Source: Bin5 sp034428435
GTDB lineage: Bacteria > Chloroflexota > Anaerolineae > Caldilineales > Caldilineaceae
Direction of reading: 5' to 3'
Length of the DNA stretch: 14,742 nucleotides
NCBI GenBank assembly: GCA_034428435.1
Contig: DAOUHY010000267.1
Span: forward strand, 1 to 14,742
Part shown: positions 6,122 to 14,641 of the stretch, piece after piece
Layout of the letters: every line of letters starts with the position of its first letter
How positions within the stretch are numbered: the first letter of the stretch is position 1
Notes under the pieces: generated by a model
Told to the model about the DNA's origin: nothing
Databases searched by the model: none
Seen by the model: the letters and a program-made list of their open reading frames with translations, nothing else
Made by a program: the position numbers and the translations under genes

Positions 6122-8065
6122 GTGAACCAACGAAGACCATTCGGTAGACCTGGCGGCGGCCCCGGTGGACCGGGAGGACCGCGCGAGGGCGGCGGCAGCA
6201 TGAAAGACTTGGGCCGCTCCATGCACTATCTGGGTCGCTACAAGGTCATCACATCGCTGGCCTATGCCGCCCTGTTTATCAGCATCGGGGCCCAGCTTAT
6301 CGTTCCCCAGCTGGTGCAAAACGTCCTTGACGCCGTAACTGACAGTGTGTTCGCCCGTCAGATCCTTGCCCTGCCGGATTCGGAACGCGCCGCCGCGATT
6401 GAGCAGCTGCCGCTCTCCGTCGACCAGCTGACCGAACGTGCTGTCAGTGCCGAAGGGCCCATCTACTGGGCAATGGTCTTCATCGTTGTCTTTTCCCTGG
6501 CGCGCGGGCTCTTCGCCTTCGCACAGGCCTTCCTGGCCCAAAAGGTGAGTCAGGACCTGGCCTTCGATTTTCGCAACGAGCTGTTCGAAAAGATTCAGCG
6601 CCTCTCTTTCAGCTACCATGACCGCAATCGTACCGGCCAGCTGATGATTCGCGCCACCGACGATGTCGAAAAGCTCCGCATGTTTATCGGCCAGGGCATG
6701 TTGCTCGCCGTCCAGTCCATCGTTCTGCTCATCGGCTCGCTCGCTGTGCTGGCCTTCACCAACCTGACGCTGACCCTGATCATCCTCCCGGTTCTGCCCG
6801 TGGCGCTCATCCTCTTCATGGTCTTCGGCTCCGTCGCCCAATCACTGTTCGGCGAGATCCAGCGCCGGCTCTCGACGCTCAACGAGATTCTTCAGGAAAA
6901 CCTGGCCGGCATTCGCGTCGTCATGGCCTTTGTGCGCGAAAGAGAGGAACAGGACAGGTTCGACAACGCGGCCGAACGGCTCATGGATCAGCACATTCGC
7001 GTTTCGAAAATCTTCAGCTTCCTCTTTCCCTTCATCTTCCTGATCTCTAACTTGGGGCAGGCCGCCGTCGTCTACTGGGGCGGGCGGCAGATCCTCTTTG
7101 ATACGCTCACGCTGGGTGAATGGCAAAAATTCTCTCTCTATCTCATCTATGTCTTCTTCCCCGTAGGCCAGCTCGGCTTTATCGTCGCCCAGATGAGCCA
7201 GGCCAGCGCCAGCGCCAAACGCATATTCGAAATCCTCGACGCCGAAAACGAAGTCACAGACAAACCTGGCGCACAGCCTATGTCGCAGGTGCACGGCCGC
7301 GTTAGCTTTACCGATGTGACCTTCCGCTACTTCAATAGCAGTGAACCTGTCCTCCAGAACGTCTCCTTCGAGGCCCAGCCAGGCGAGACCGTCGCCCTCT
7401 TGGGGGGAACCGGTAGCGGCAAGTCGACCATAATCAACCTTATCCCCCGTTTCTACGACGTGAGCGAAGGCCGCGTCCTCATCGATGACTGGGACGTGCG
7501 CGATGTCACCCTGGACAGTATGAGGCGCCAGATCGGCATCGTGCTGCAGGAGACCAATCTCTTTACCGGTACCATTCGCGACAACATCGCCTTTGGCCGC
7601 CCCGACGCCACCGACGCCGAAGTCGAGGCAGCCGCCAGGGCCGCCGCCGCCCACGACTTCATCGTCAGCTTCCCCGACGGCTATCAAACTGCCGTAGGAG
7701 AGCGCGGTACAACCCTGTCCGGCGGCCAAAAGCAGCGCGTCGCCATCGCCCGCGCCCTCCTGACCGACCCGCGCATCCTTATCCTCGACGACTCCACCAG
7801 CAGCGTCGATGTCGCCACCGAGGTGCTCATCCAAAATGCGCTCGACCGGCTTATGGTGGGACGCACCAGCTTTGTCATCGCCCAGCGCATCAGCACCGTT
7901 GTCAACGCCGACCAGATCCTTGTCCTTGATAGAGGCCGCATCGTCGACCGCGGCAACCACGAAGAGCTGATGCGCACCAGCGCCATCTACACCGACATCT
8001 ACCACAGCCAGTTGGTCGAAGACGCAGCTGTCGAGGAGGAAGCGCCGCTGTTCGCGGAAGTATAG
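6122..8065 (+). CDS. ABC exporter half-transporter with degenerate ATP site (TM287/LmrC-like subunit)
   Basis: A 647-residue membrane-domain plus ATPase polypeptide of a type IV (multidrug-type) exporter. GTG start at 6122 with AGGAG at 6111-6115; the ATG at 6120 runs straight into a stop. A Gly/Pro-rich head (1-26) precedes six predicted membrane helices (about 42-360). The NBD has Walker A GGTGSGKST (428-436), Q-loop Gln476, canonical signature LSGGQ (532-536) and Walker B ILILDD (552-557). The catalytic position holds Asp557 instead of Glu and the switch position holds Gln588 instead of His. The same two changes mark the degenerate subunit of known heterodimers such as TM287/288 and LmrCD. 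A polar insert of about 40 residues (72-112) lies in the first external loop. The partner gene starts 57 bp downstream. Substrate unknown; a drug or lipid is likely from the family. Confidence 0.93.
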   Translation: MNQRRPFGRPGGGPGGPGGPREGGGSMKDLGRSMHYLGRYKVITSLAYAALFISIGAQLIVPQLVQNVLDAVTDSVFARQILALPDSERAAAIEQLPLSVDQLTERAVSAEGPIYWAMVFIVVFSLARGLFAFAQAFLAQKVSQDLAFDFRNELFEKIQRLSFSYHDRNRTGQLMIRATDDVEKLRMFIGQGMLLAVQSIVLLIGSLAVLAFTNLTLTLIILPVLPVALILFMVFGSVAQSLFGEIQRRLSTLNEILQENLAGIRVVMAFVREREEQDRFDNAAERLMDQHIRVSKIFSFLFPFIFLISNLGQAAVVYWGGRQILFDTLTLGEWQKFSLYLIYVFFPVGQLGFIVAQMSQASASAKRIFEILDAENEVTDKPGAQPMSQVHGRVSFTDVTFRYFNSSEPVLQNVSFEAQPGETVALLGGTGSGKSTIINLIPRFYDVSEGRVLIDDWDVRDVTLDSMRRQIGIVLQETNLFTGTIRDNIAFGRPDATDAEVEAAARAAAAHDFIVSFPDGYQTAVGERGTTLSGGQKQRVAIARALLTDPRILILDDSTSSVDVATEVLIQNALDRLMVGRTSFVIAQRISTVVNADQILVLDRGRIVDRGNHEELMRTSAIYTDIYHSQLVEDAAVEEEAPLFAEV

Positions 8066-8122
8066 CACCCCGCCGGCAGCAGCAGACCAAGATGCGCACT
8101 ATATCTCCCAGGAGCGTGCCCG

Positions 8123-10126
8123 ATGTTCGGTGACCGCATGTTACGGCAGGAGACGCTGAAGCCCAAGAGCGTCGGCGCCACCCTGGCCCGTTTCAGTAGA
8201 TACTTTCGCCCCTACTGGTTCGGCCTGACCCTCGTCACCGTTCTGATGGCAGTCAACGCCTATACTCAGGTGATCGGCCCCATCCTGATCGGCCAGGCCG
8301 TGGACTGCTTTCTGGCGCCTGCCGCCTTCGGCGAAGCCGGCGAACAGAGCAGAGGTCTTCAACTCCCGGCACAAAGCGAGCCGCAGACGGAGACCGACAG
8401 CCAGGCCAACTGCTGGTATGCCCCGGAGGTCGCCTTGGGCGACCCCGGCCGCAATGACCTGCTGCGCGGCCTCCTCAATATCACGTTGGTCATTACCGCC
8501 TACTATCTGGTCGGATCCGTCACCGGCGGATTGATGTTCTTCAGCATGAGTTGGACCGGCCACCACGTTCTGCGCCGCCTGCGCGTCCGCCTGTTTAACC
8601 ACCTCCATCGCCTCTCTCTCGGCTTCTACACCCGCAACGAGACCGGCGATCTCATGAGTCGCATAACCAACGACTCAGATACGATCCAGCAAGTCGTTAG
8701 CTTTGCCCTCGTGCAGGTGCTGAGCAGCGTCCTGCTCATCCTTTGGATCGTCTGGCAGATGGTCGTATTGAACTGGGCCTACGCGCTCATCAGCCTCAGC
8801 GTTGTGCCCCTCATGGGCTTGGCGACCCTCTGGTTCAGCACCCAGGCGCGCAGAGCCTTTCGCGTCACCCGCCAGAGCATCGGCGACGTCAACGCAGAGC
8901 TGGAAGAGGGCATCTCCGGCGTGCGCGAGGTCCAGGCCTTCAGCCGCGAGGAAACCAACATCGAGCAGTTCCGCCAAAGCAATGCCGTCAACCGCGACGC
9001 CAATGTCAAGGCCGTTGCCTACACCTCTGCCCTGGCGCCCACACTTGAAGCGCTCGGATTCCTGGGCATCGCCGTCGTCGTTGGCGTCGGCGGCGTGATG
9101 CTCCTGCGCGGTCAGACACTGGCGGGTTCGGCCATCTCCCTCGGCCTGATCATCACCTTCTTGGGCTATGCCCAGCGCTTCAACATGCCCATCTCTCAGA
9201 TCAGCGTCATGTGGACCAATATCCAGAGCGCCATCGCCGGCGTGGAGCGTATCTTTGAGCTGATGGACGAGGTCCCGGAAGTACAGGAGAAATTCGGCGC
9301 CCGGCCAATGCCCGCAATCAAGGGAGCCGTTTCCCTGCAAAACGTGAGAGCCGAATACGTGCCCGGGGAACCGGTCCTCAAAGGGATCAACCTGAACGCC
9401 CGTCCTGGCGAGACGGTGGCCATCGTCGGACCGACCGGCGCCGGTAAGACGACCATTATCAATCTGATCCCCCGCTTCTGGGATGTCACCGGCGGGGCCG
9501 TGCGCATCGACGGTCTCGATGTGCGTGACGTACAGCTGTACAGCCTGCGCGAGCAGATCGGCATCGTCCTCCAGGATACATACCTGTTCAGCAGTTCGGT
9601 GATGGACAACATCCGCTTCAGCCGCGCCAACGCTTCCGACGAGGAAGTGATCGCCGCCGCAAAACTGGCCCAGGCGCACGACTTTATTCAGCGGTTGCCC
9701 GAAGGCTACGAAACCGTTCTCGGCGAACGCGGCGCCGGCCTCAGCCAGGGACAGCGTCAGCTTCTGGCCATCGCCCGCGCCGCACTGGCCGACCCCCGTA
9801 TCCTCATCCTTGACGAAGCCACCAGCAGTGTCGACACCCGCACCGAGCAGAGGATCCAGGCCGCGCTCAACGACCTGCTGAAGGAGCGCACCAGCTTCGT
9901 GATCGCACACCGCCTCAGCACCATCCGCAGCGCCGACCAGGTACTGGTGCTGCAAGACGGTGAGATAATCGAACGGGGCACACACGAAGGGCTGCTTGCC
10001 CAGCGCGGCTTCTACTACGAACTCTACATGAACCAGTTCCGCCGCCAGGAAGATCTCCCCGTGCAGCCCAACGGAAGCCGTCCGCCTGCCAGTCCAGTTA
10101 GAGTACCTGCGAGACCGGCCACCTGA
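8123..10126 (+). CDS. ABC exporter half-transporter with canonical catalytic Glu (TM288/LmrD-like subunit)
   Basis: A 667-residue half-transporter, partner of the preceding gene. ATG at 8123 with AGGAG (8110-8114) eight bases upstream. Six predicted helices (about 32-370) precede the NBD: Walker A GPTGAGKTT (436-444), Gln484, Walker B ILILDE with Asp564 and catalytic Glu565, and switch His596. The signature is LSQGQ (540-544) rather than LSGGQ. In heterodimers this non-canonical signature completes the degenerate site, so the pair should have one active and one degenerate ATP site. The first external loop carries an insert (about 64-112) with Cys97; together with Cys62 just before it, a disulfide is possible. 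The C-terminus (645-667) is Pro/Arg-rich. No terminator is obvious after the stop. Confidence 0.93.
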   Translation: MFGDRMLRQETLKPKSVGATLARFSRYFRPYWFGLTLVTVLMAVNAYTQVIGPILIGQAVDCFLAPAAFGEAGEQSRGLQLPAQSEPQTETDSQANCWYAPEVALGDPGRNDLLRGLLNITLVITAYYLVGSVTGGLMFFSMSWTGHHVLRRLRVRLFNHLHRLSLGFYTRNETGDLMSRITNDSDTIQQVVSFALVQVLSSVLLILWIVWQMVVLNWAYALISLSVVPLMGLATLWFSTQARRAFRVTRQSIGDVNAELEEGISGVREVQAFSREETNIEQFRQSNAVNRDANVKAVAYTSALAPTLEALGFLGIAVVVGVGGVMLLRGQTLAGSAISLGLIITFLGYAQRFNMPISQISVMWTNIQSAIAGVERIFELMDEVPEVQEKFGARPMPAIKGAVSLQNVRAEYVPGEPVLKGINLNARPGETVAIVGPTGAGKTTIINLIPRFWDVTGGAVRIDGLDVRDVQLYSLREQIGIVLQDTYLFSSSVMDNIRFSRANASDEEVIAAAKLAQAHDFIQRLPEGYETVLGERGAGLSQGQRQLLAIARAALADPRILILDEATSSVDTRTEQRIQAALNDLLKERTSFVIAHRLSTIRSADQVLVLQDGEIIERGTHEGLLAQRGFYYELYMNQFRRQEDLPVQPNGSRPPASPVRVPARPAT

Positions 10127-10445
10127 GGCAACACGAACAACCAAAATCAATACTCCGAGTATTCCGAGCTCCCTGTTGGTTGCCAATCTGGTCCAGTTGA
10201 GGTCGCCGGGAACCTGCTCTCACCGACCTCTGCCCTTGCGGCCTCCCCAACCCTGACCGCTCAACTTCGGCCTGACGGCAGGCGAATACGAGATCGCATC
10301 TGGTTCGTGGCAAGTGTCGGCAATCACCGTACTGCCGGAGCGCCAGCGACCCGCCTCGCTTCCTACCCGCGTCGCCTATCTGGTTTAAGTTGTCATTTGG
10401 GTCCAAACAAACGGGGAAAATGCCAAAGATTGCTGGCCGGATCAC
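10127..10445. other. Convergent intergenic region, no gene seen
   Basis: This 319-bp gap separates the ends of the exporter gene (plus) and the GH3-like gene (minus). It holds a near-perfect palindrome AATACTCCGAGTATT (10149-10163). Around it GGCAAC (10127-10132) and GTTGCC (10179-10184) could form an outer stem. A 5-bp stem lies at 10318-10337. None has a T-tract, so I cannot name a terminator, though the first structure is the best candidate for a bidirectional one. An open frame on the minus strand (10098-10445) overlaps the exporter gene and resembles nothing I know. Confidence 0.45.
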
Positions 10446-13400
10446 CTACTCCGACCGAAACTGCAGCCAGACCAGCGGGATCAACATGCCGATCACCACA
10501 ATTGGTACGCTATCCCAGGGGGCAAGATTGACCTGAATCCACAGGCCGCCGGGAATAGCGTCTACTCCGTAAAGTATGTAAGCGCCCCAGCCCACGAGCA
10601 TCGCCCACAGCAAACGCTGAACCAGCATCTGGCGCGGCATCACCTGCACCAGCACCACGAGCAGCAGCGCCAGCACCACCAACTGCGTGACCATGGCAAT
10701 CGTCAACGAAAAGATATCGAGCTCGACCACCTCCGGCCTGACCACCGAAACGCGTGTCGGGACTGCTTCCGCCGTCGCCACAGTTGTCACCGCCGCCCCC
10801 TGACTTGGCGCCGGCGTGGCCGCCCGCTCCGGGTTCGTGACCTCAATCTGCGTTCTGTCCGACGCCACGTCCGGGTCTGGGATGCGCGCCCGGATCTCCG
10901 TACTGGAGTCTGCCTCGACACTGTTGACCGCAATCAGGAGTGTGCCGGTTCTCTCCAAGAGCACCGATTTACGCGCTAGCCCGTCCCGAGTGGGAACGGG
11001 ATTTGACTGGATGGCAAGCTCCTCGCCCTCATAGATCAACCGGAAGTTCACAGGCGTTCCATCCGGGACTGTGTTCCCGTTGTGATCCAGAATCGGGCCG
11101 GCCTGCAGCTCCAGGCTGTCACCGAGCTGCAGGTCGGTCTGGATGAGCACGACCTCGTCATCCTCCGCCTGTTCGCTGACGATGCCTTCGTTCAGGACAG
11201 TCAGGTCGATCCGCTGGTTCGGATCCGGCTCCAGCCGTTCGACCAGGTTGCTGAAGCGCGTGCCTGGCACGCTGACCGGAGGCGCGCCGGTGACCGTCTG
11301 CGCACGGAACAATGCCCGCACGGCCGCCTCTAAAAATGGCTGCGTCTTGGAATATACGCCGAGAAAAGCGGTCATCTTCCCGATCTCGGTCGAATCGAAG
11401 AAGTACGGTTCGTTGAGCGCCAGCACCACCAGTTTGCTCCCTGGCAGCCGGTCGCTGCGCTGACGCAGAAACCGTTTGACCGCGTCGCTGCTGTCGTAAT
11501 TCGCCACATCCACGTCCAACATGCCAAAGATCAGCCAGTCGGCGTTCAGGATCTCCTCCTCCAACCCCTCTGCAACCGAGGAGTCGGCTGTGCCGCTCAG
11601 GAGAGAGTTCAATTCAGAAAATGTACGACTTCGAATCTGCTCCCTTTGCAGCTGGTTGGTCGCCTCCGGCCCGTAGAGCCGTAACATTATCTCTTCCAAT
11701 GCGGTCGGTTCTACGATGGCATCCGCCAGGCAGCCGTCACATTCATGCAAAATGCGACTATCGGTGAAGATCAGAATATTCTCATCTTCGCCCGGCGGCG
11801 CAGGCAGCGGGTCGGTCAGCCCCGGGGAGTCGGGGAAGAAGATCGTCAGCGCCTCACTGGCGACCTGGTCCAGCAGCATCTGCGCCCTTCTTTGATTTTC
11901 CGTGCTGAACCCCGCCTCCAGATCGGCCGGCCCCACTACCACATCCCCCAGGTCGATCTCAACATCTGCATTTGGCGAAACGACTCCCGCTGTCGCCCCA
12001 TCGGCCCTGTTTTCAGGGGCATACAGCCGCACTTTCAAGCGCAAAATCCGCCGTAACGAGGCATCCACTCGCGCCGCAAACTCGGCATCGTTTGTATAGC
12101 GCTCGCGGAAGAATATGATCGTCTCTTTGATGTTGGCCCTCTCATCCAGCCAGCTGTCCGTCAGAGAAAAGTCTGCCAGAAAGAGCAGGTCGTTGCCGGC
12201 CGTAAATGCATCCAAAGCAATGCGCCGCCGCGGGAACTCCGCCAGAGGCGGGTCGTAATACCGGCGCACCGCCATCACACCCAGCGCGTCGCTCATCAAA
12301 ACTCCGCCCTCCGCACGCCAGGGAGCAAACTCGTCCAGATCCAGCAGAATGCCCAGCTCTTGTGCTAGGCTGATCGGCGGCGTGCGCTCGCGACTGCCCT
12401 GGAAACTGCTGAAACGTATGTGCCCGGACATCAGTGCCTCGGTTGCGGCCATCGTCCCGTCCACTCTCAGAATCGCAGATGGCCGCTCGGTAACCGCGGC
12501 AAATGGCGGCAGTTCGATTCGCTGCAGCTCCTGTAAACTCTTCTGTATCGTCGCAATCTCCTCATCCGGCCGCCGATCCGTACCGCCCAGACCAGGGAAA
12601 TGTCCTGTCACGGTTGCCACCCGATTGCCGCTGCCGCGGTGGATTCCTGTTACATAAGCCTGGCCCATTCGCCCGACCCAGAACGGGTCACCGCCAAACG
12701 TGTGCAGCCCTAATCCGGTCACCAGATCCGGACGCGGCTGTTCTATCACGTCCAGCGCCGGCCCCAGTATGAGATTCACCCCCACACTGCGCAACTCCCG
12801 ACCGTGGACCGCACCGACCTCCTCCACCAGATTGGGATTCCAGGTGGCCCCCAGCGCCATCTGCGGCGGGATCGCGGTGAATCCGGCCCGCAGTGCCGTG
12901 CCCGGCATGCCGTCGCCCCCCTGTTCCACCCCGATCAACAGCGGAATCTCCAGCGGCAATCTCTGCTCCAGGCCGGATTGTAAAATGCCCGGAATCGCCG
13001 CCCCCCCCTCCTTGACGTTCAACGCCTCCGTCGGTGCCAGGTAGATGCCGTACGCCAGTGCCTGCAGCTGATTCGTAAGCCGCGCGATGTCCTCCGGTGT
13101 CGTACCGCTGTAGTTGCTGAAGTTGCGATTCCAGGGACTGATTACCACCCCGCCCACCCGGTACTCCTCAATCAACTCGGCAACGTCGCTTCTCGGCCCG
13201 ATGTCGTTGCCCTGAAAGGTGACCACAAACAGCTGGCCAACCCGGTCCGCGACGCTCATACCCGCGATCAAGTCGTCAAGGCGTGCTTCCAGAATCTCGT
13301 CCGGGCCAGGCGTAGGCGTTGGTGAAGCTGTGGGTGTAGAGGATGGCGTTGGCGTATATGAGGGCGTGGACGTCGGCGTGACCGACGGCGTGAGCGCCAG

Positions 13401-13739
13401 ATTGGTGGCTTCAGCCGCCGCCGTCGCAGTCAACTGCGCCCCCACGGTGGCCGTAGCCCGAATCGACTCAAGCAACTCCTGGGCCGAACGGGTCGCCGTG
13501 CCAGTGGCCGCCTGCAGTTCCGTCGCCGCAGTCGAATCGGTTCGTTGCGAACCGGGGGAAGGCGTACTCTCCTCCTGGGCAGCAGCTAGCTTTACCAGTG
13601 GAACCCCGCCGTCAAAGTCGAATGCCAGCAACGCGGCAGCCAGCAACGCGGCGGCCAGCGCAATGATGCGCAGACGAACCCCGCCGCTACGCCTGGCACC
13701 CTTTCGATGGCTTCGCTGCCCGCAACGGTATCCTCTCAT
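10446..13739 (-). CDS. Large membrane-anchored GH3 (NagZ-like) glycosidase homologue with divergent active site
   Basis: A 1097-residue protein. A basic head and hydrophobic segment (22-40) form a signal peptide or anchor. An Ala/Thr-rich stretch and a Thr/Ser/Pro linker (about 117-146) lead to a GH3 N-terminal-type barrel (about 150-572). Three hydrophobic helices (about 1011-1033, 1041-1059, 1077-1092) close the protein. Family marks are GHFPGLGG (379-386), matching the NagZ KHFPGHG block but with Gly for Lys, and MSDALGVMA (482-490) with the expected nucleophile Asp484. The usual Asp-Ser-His acid/base loop is replaced by TDRRPDEE (387-394). The VDQEGG substrate-binding motif reads VEQGGDG (271-277). 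It may bind or poorly hydrolyse peptidoglycan sugars outside the membrane; activity is doubtful. Residues 573-1010 include a possible second GH3 or Ig-like region that I do not recognise. Start ATG 13739 is preferred to TTG 13742. Confidence 0.8.
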   Translation of the reverse strand: MRGYRCGQRSHRKGARRSGGVRLRIIALAAALLAAALLAFDFDGGVPLVKLAAAQEESTPSPGSQRTDSTAATELQAATGTATRSAQELLESIRATATVGAQLTATAAAEATNLALTPSVTPTSTPSYTPTPSSTPTASPTPTPGPDEILEARLDDLIAGMSVADRVGQLFVVTFQGNDIGPRSDVAELIEEYRVGGVVISPWNRNFSNYSGTTPEDIARLTNQLQALAYGIYLAPTEALNVKEGGAAIPGILQSGLEQRLPLEIPLLIGVEQGGDGMPGTALRAGFTAIPPQMALGATWNPNLVEEVGAVHGRELRSVGVNLILGPALDVIEQPRPDLVTGLGLHTFGGDPFWVGRMGQAYVTGIHRGSGNRVATVTGHFPGLGGTDRRPDEEIATIQKSLQELQRIELPPFAAVTERPSAILRVDGTMAATEALMSGHIRFSSFQGSRERTPPISLAQELGILLDLDEFAPWRAEGGVLMSDALGVMAVRRYYDPPLAEFPRRRIALDAFTAGNDLLFLADFSLTDSWLDERANIKETIIFFRERYTNDAEFAARVDASLRRILRLKVRLYAPENRADGATAGVVSPNADVEIDLGDVVVGPADLEAGFSTENQRRAQMLLDQVASEALTIFFPDSPGLTDPLPAPPGEDENILIFTDSRILHECDGCLADAIVEPTALEEIMLRLYGPEATNQLQREQIRSRTFSELNSLLSGTADSSVAEGLEEEILNADWLIFGMLDVDVANYDSSDAVKRFLRQRSDRLPGSKLVVLALNEPYFFDSTEIGKMTAFLGVYSKTQPFLEAAVRALFRAQTVTGAPPVSVPGTRFSNLVERLEPDPNQRIDLTVLNEGIVSEQAEDDEVVLIQTDLQLGDSLELQAGPILDHNGNTVPDGTPVNFRLIYEGEELAIQSNPVPTRDGLARKSVLLERTGTLLIAVNSVEADSSTEIRARIPDPDVASDRTQIEVTNPERAATPAPSQGAAVTTVATAEAVPTRVSVVRPEVVELDIFSLTIAMVTQLVVLALLLVVLVQVMPRQMLVQRLLWAMLVGWGAYILYGVDAIPGGLWIQVNLAPWDSVPIVVIGMLIPLVWLQFRSE

Positions 13740-13747
13740 CAAATCCG

Positions 13748-13776
13748 ATTATACACGATCAACCCATCTGTCGGAA
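13748..13776 (-). promoter_or_regulatory. Promoter of the GH3-like gene, near-leaderless
   Basis: On the minus strand, TTCCGA (13776-13771) as a weak -35, a 17-base spacer, and a perfect TATAAT (13753-13748). Eight bases separate the -10 box from the ATG at 13739, leaving a leader of about 0-2 bases. No Shine-Dalgarno sequence fits in that space. Confidence 0.6.
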
Positions 13777-14116
13777 TGACCAATCCCGCCCCCCGCGTAG
13801 CATCCGGCGCAGTCAAAAACTGAGGTCACAAACCGATGGCGCACACCGCTTTCATCCCCTGCGCCAACACCCGTAGGGACACCCCTTGCGAATGCCCTCG
13901 CCCTCCCGCCCCATTTGGACTGCACACCACACCAATGCGCGCATCCCACAACGCTATCCCACTACATCTCTCCTTCCCTTCGGAGCAAATAGCCCCCCCG
14001 ACAGACAACAAACGATCGCGCGCTATCCTGACCATCCTTATCAATCCCGCAAACCTTAAGTACTGACGAACGACTGTCCGGTCCACACAACCATCCCCCA
14101 CATGCCGCCCAGTCAT
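13777..14116. other. Intergenic region, no gene seen
   Basis: No reading frame here shows a recognisable protein or a convincing start. The stretch around 13868-13905, with GTAGGGACACCCCTTGCG, looks like a degraded GC-rich intergenic repeat, but no second copy is in this window to prove it. Confidence 0.4.
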
Positions 14117-14144
14117 TGACCACTAACCACTGACCACTGCAGTA
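14117..14144 (+). repeat. Heptamer array 1
   Basis: TGACCAC-TAACCAC-TGACCAC-TGCAGTA: four 7-base units ending exactly where the left inverted repeat of copy B begins. A sister array with C-to-T changes lies 128 bp downstream. Confidence 0.75.
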
Positions 14145-14244
14145 CGGGTGCATCCCAAATGAGGGTAAAAAGTCGCATACCTCTGGAGACAACCCAGCCA
14201 CGGTCAGTTCTCATTCCAGTTTGCGCCAGAATAAGCGCCGTCAC

Positions 14245-14272
14245 TGACTACTAACTACTGACTACTGCAGTT
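14245..14272 (+). repeat. Heptamer array 2, inside copy B
   Basis: TGACTAC-TAACTAC-TGACTAC-TGCAGTT: same design as array 1 with four substitutions. It directly precedes the conserved core, at the junction where copy A has its CT-rich tract. Confidence 0.75.
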
Positions 14273-14304
14273 CTGGGCGGTCGGGCCTATTCGGCCCTCC
14301 CTTG

Positions 14305-14325
14305 TGCGGGGGCTCCGCCCCCGCA
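14305..14325. other. Perfect GC hairpin in the copy B core
   Basis: Same nine-pair stem with TCC loop as at 5035-5055, with no base changes. Confidence 0.7.
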
Positions 14326-14584
14326 ACGCCCCCTCTCCTTAGACGTGCCTGGTCGACCGGGTGTCGATATTCGTAATAGGTGCCTAATCGAAGGTGTCCA
14401 GACAGACCACGTCCCGCCAGTCCAATCAGATCCCCGTAGGTGCCTGCCTTGTGACTGCCCTCGCACCCTCCCCAAACTGACGGACTCCACCGTACGGCCA
14501 GGCCTGGCACCTGAACTGCGTCTCACCCAAAGACGCTAAACAACGCCAGCCACCGCCGCCATGGATTCCCCGCCAGACTGTTCC

Positions 14585-14608
14585 CACCCCAAATCTGGGA
14601 TGCACCCG
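14585..14608 (-). repeat. Right terminal inverted repeat of copy B
   Basis: All 24 bases are identical to 5314-5337 and inverted relative to 14145-14160. Confidence 0.75.
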
Positions 14609-14615
14609 CAGTTCG

Positions 14616-14630
14616 GGGTGCATCCCAAAT
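14616..14630 (+). repeat. Third copy of the element terminus
   Basis: GGGTGCATCCCAAAT is identical to the left end of copy B (14146-14160). It lies 7 bp beyond the right end of copy B and points into the right-edge sequence. It is probably one end of a further, possibly autonomous element that continues past the window. Confidence 0.6.
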
Positions 14631-14641
14631 TGTTTGCTGGG

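Larger units (their letters stand above)
14145..14608. mobile_element. MITE-like element, copy B (464 bp)
   Basis: Second copy of the element at 4866-5337, in the same orientation. The right terminal repeat (14585-14608) is identical to that of copy A. The left (14145-14160) is its inverted complement at 15 of 16 bases and then decays. Flanks GCAGTAC (14139-14145) and GCAGTTC (14608-14614) form an imperfect 7-bp duplication (6 of 7). The core 14275-14608 shows about 36 differences from copy A over 334 positions by my count. The left 130 bp aligns only in patches (TACCTC...AGCCA) and contains heptamer array 2 where copy A has other sequence. No conserved protein is encoded. Confidence 0.72.

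Noticed and set aside
6120..6122. ATG as start of the first ABC gene
   Set aside because: The next codon is TGA; the overlapping GTG at 6122 opens the correct frame.
6842..8068. 408-residue open frame antisense to the first ABC gene
   Set aside because: Its composition is that of an antisense shadow of GC-biased codons. The plus strand carries complete ABC motifs with a ribosome binding site.
8675..10186. 503-residue open frame antisense to the second ABC gene
   Set aside because: Same reason; no recognisable domain, and it opposes a gene with a full set of conserved motifs.
10098..10445. 115-residue minus-strand frame in the convergent gap
   Set aside because: GTG start without a ribosome binding site, overlaps the exporter gene end, and no recognisable sequence.
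13826..14116. 96-residue minus-strand frame upstream of the GH3-like gene
   Set aside because: No ribosome binding site or known motif; the region looks like decayed intergenic sequence.
14117..14272. CRISPR-like array
   Set aside because: Only two 28-base units made of heptamers, with a 100-base spacer and no cas genes; tandem repeats explain them better.
14262..14510. 82-residue minus-strand frame inside element copy B
   Set aside because: The equivalent frame in copy A is broken by a stop, so a conserved protein is unlikely.
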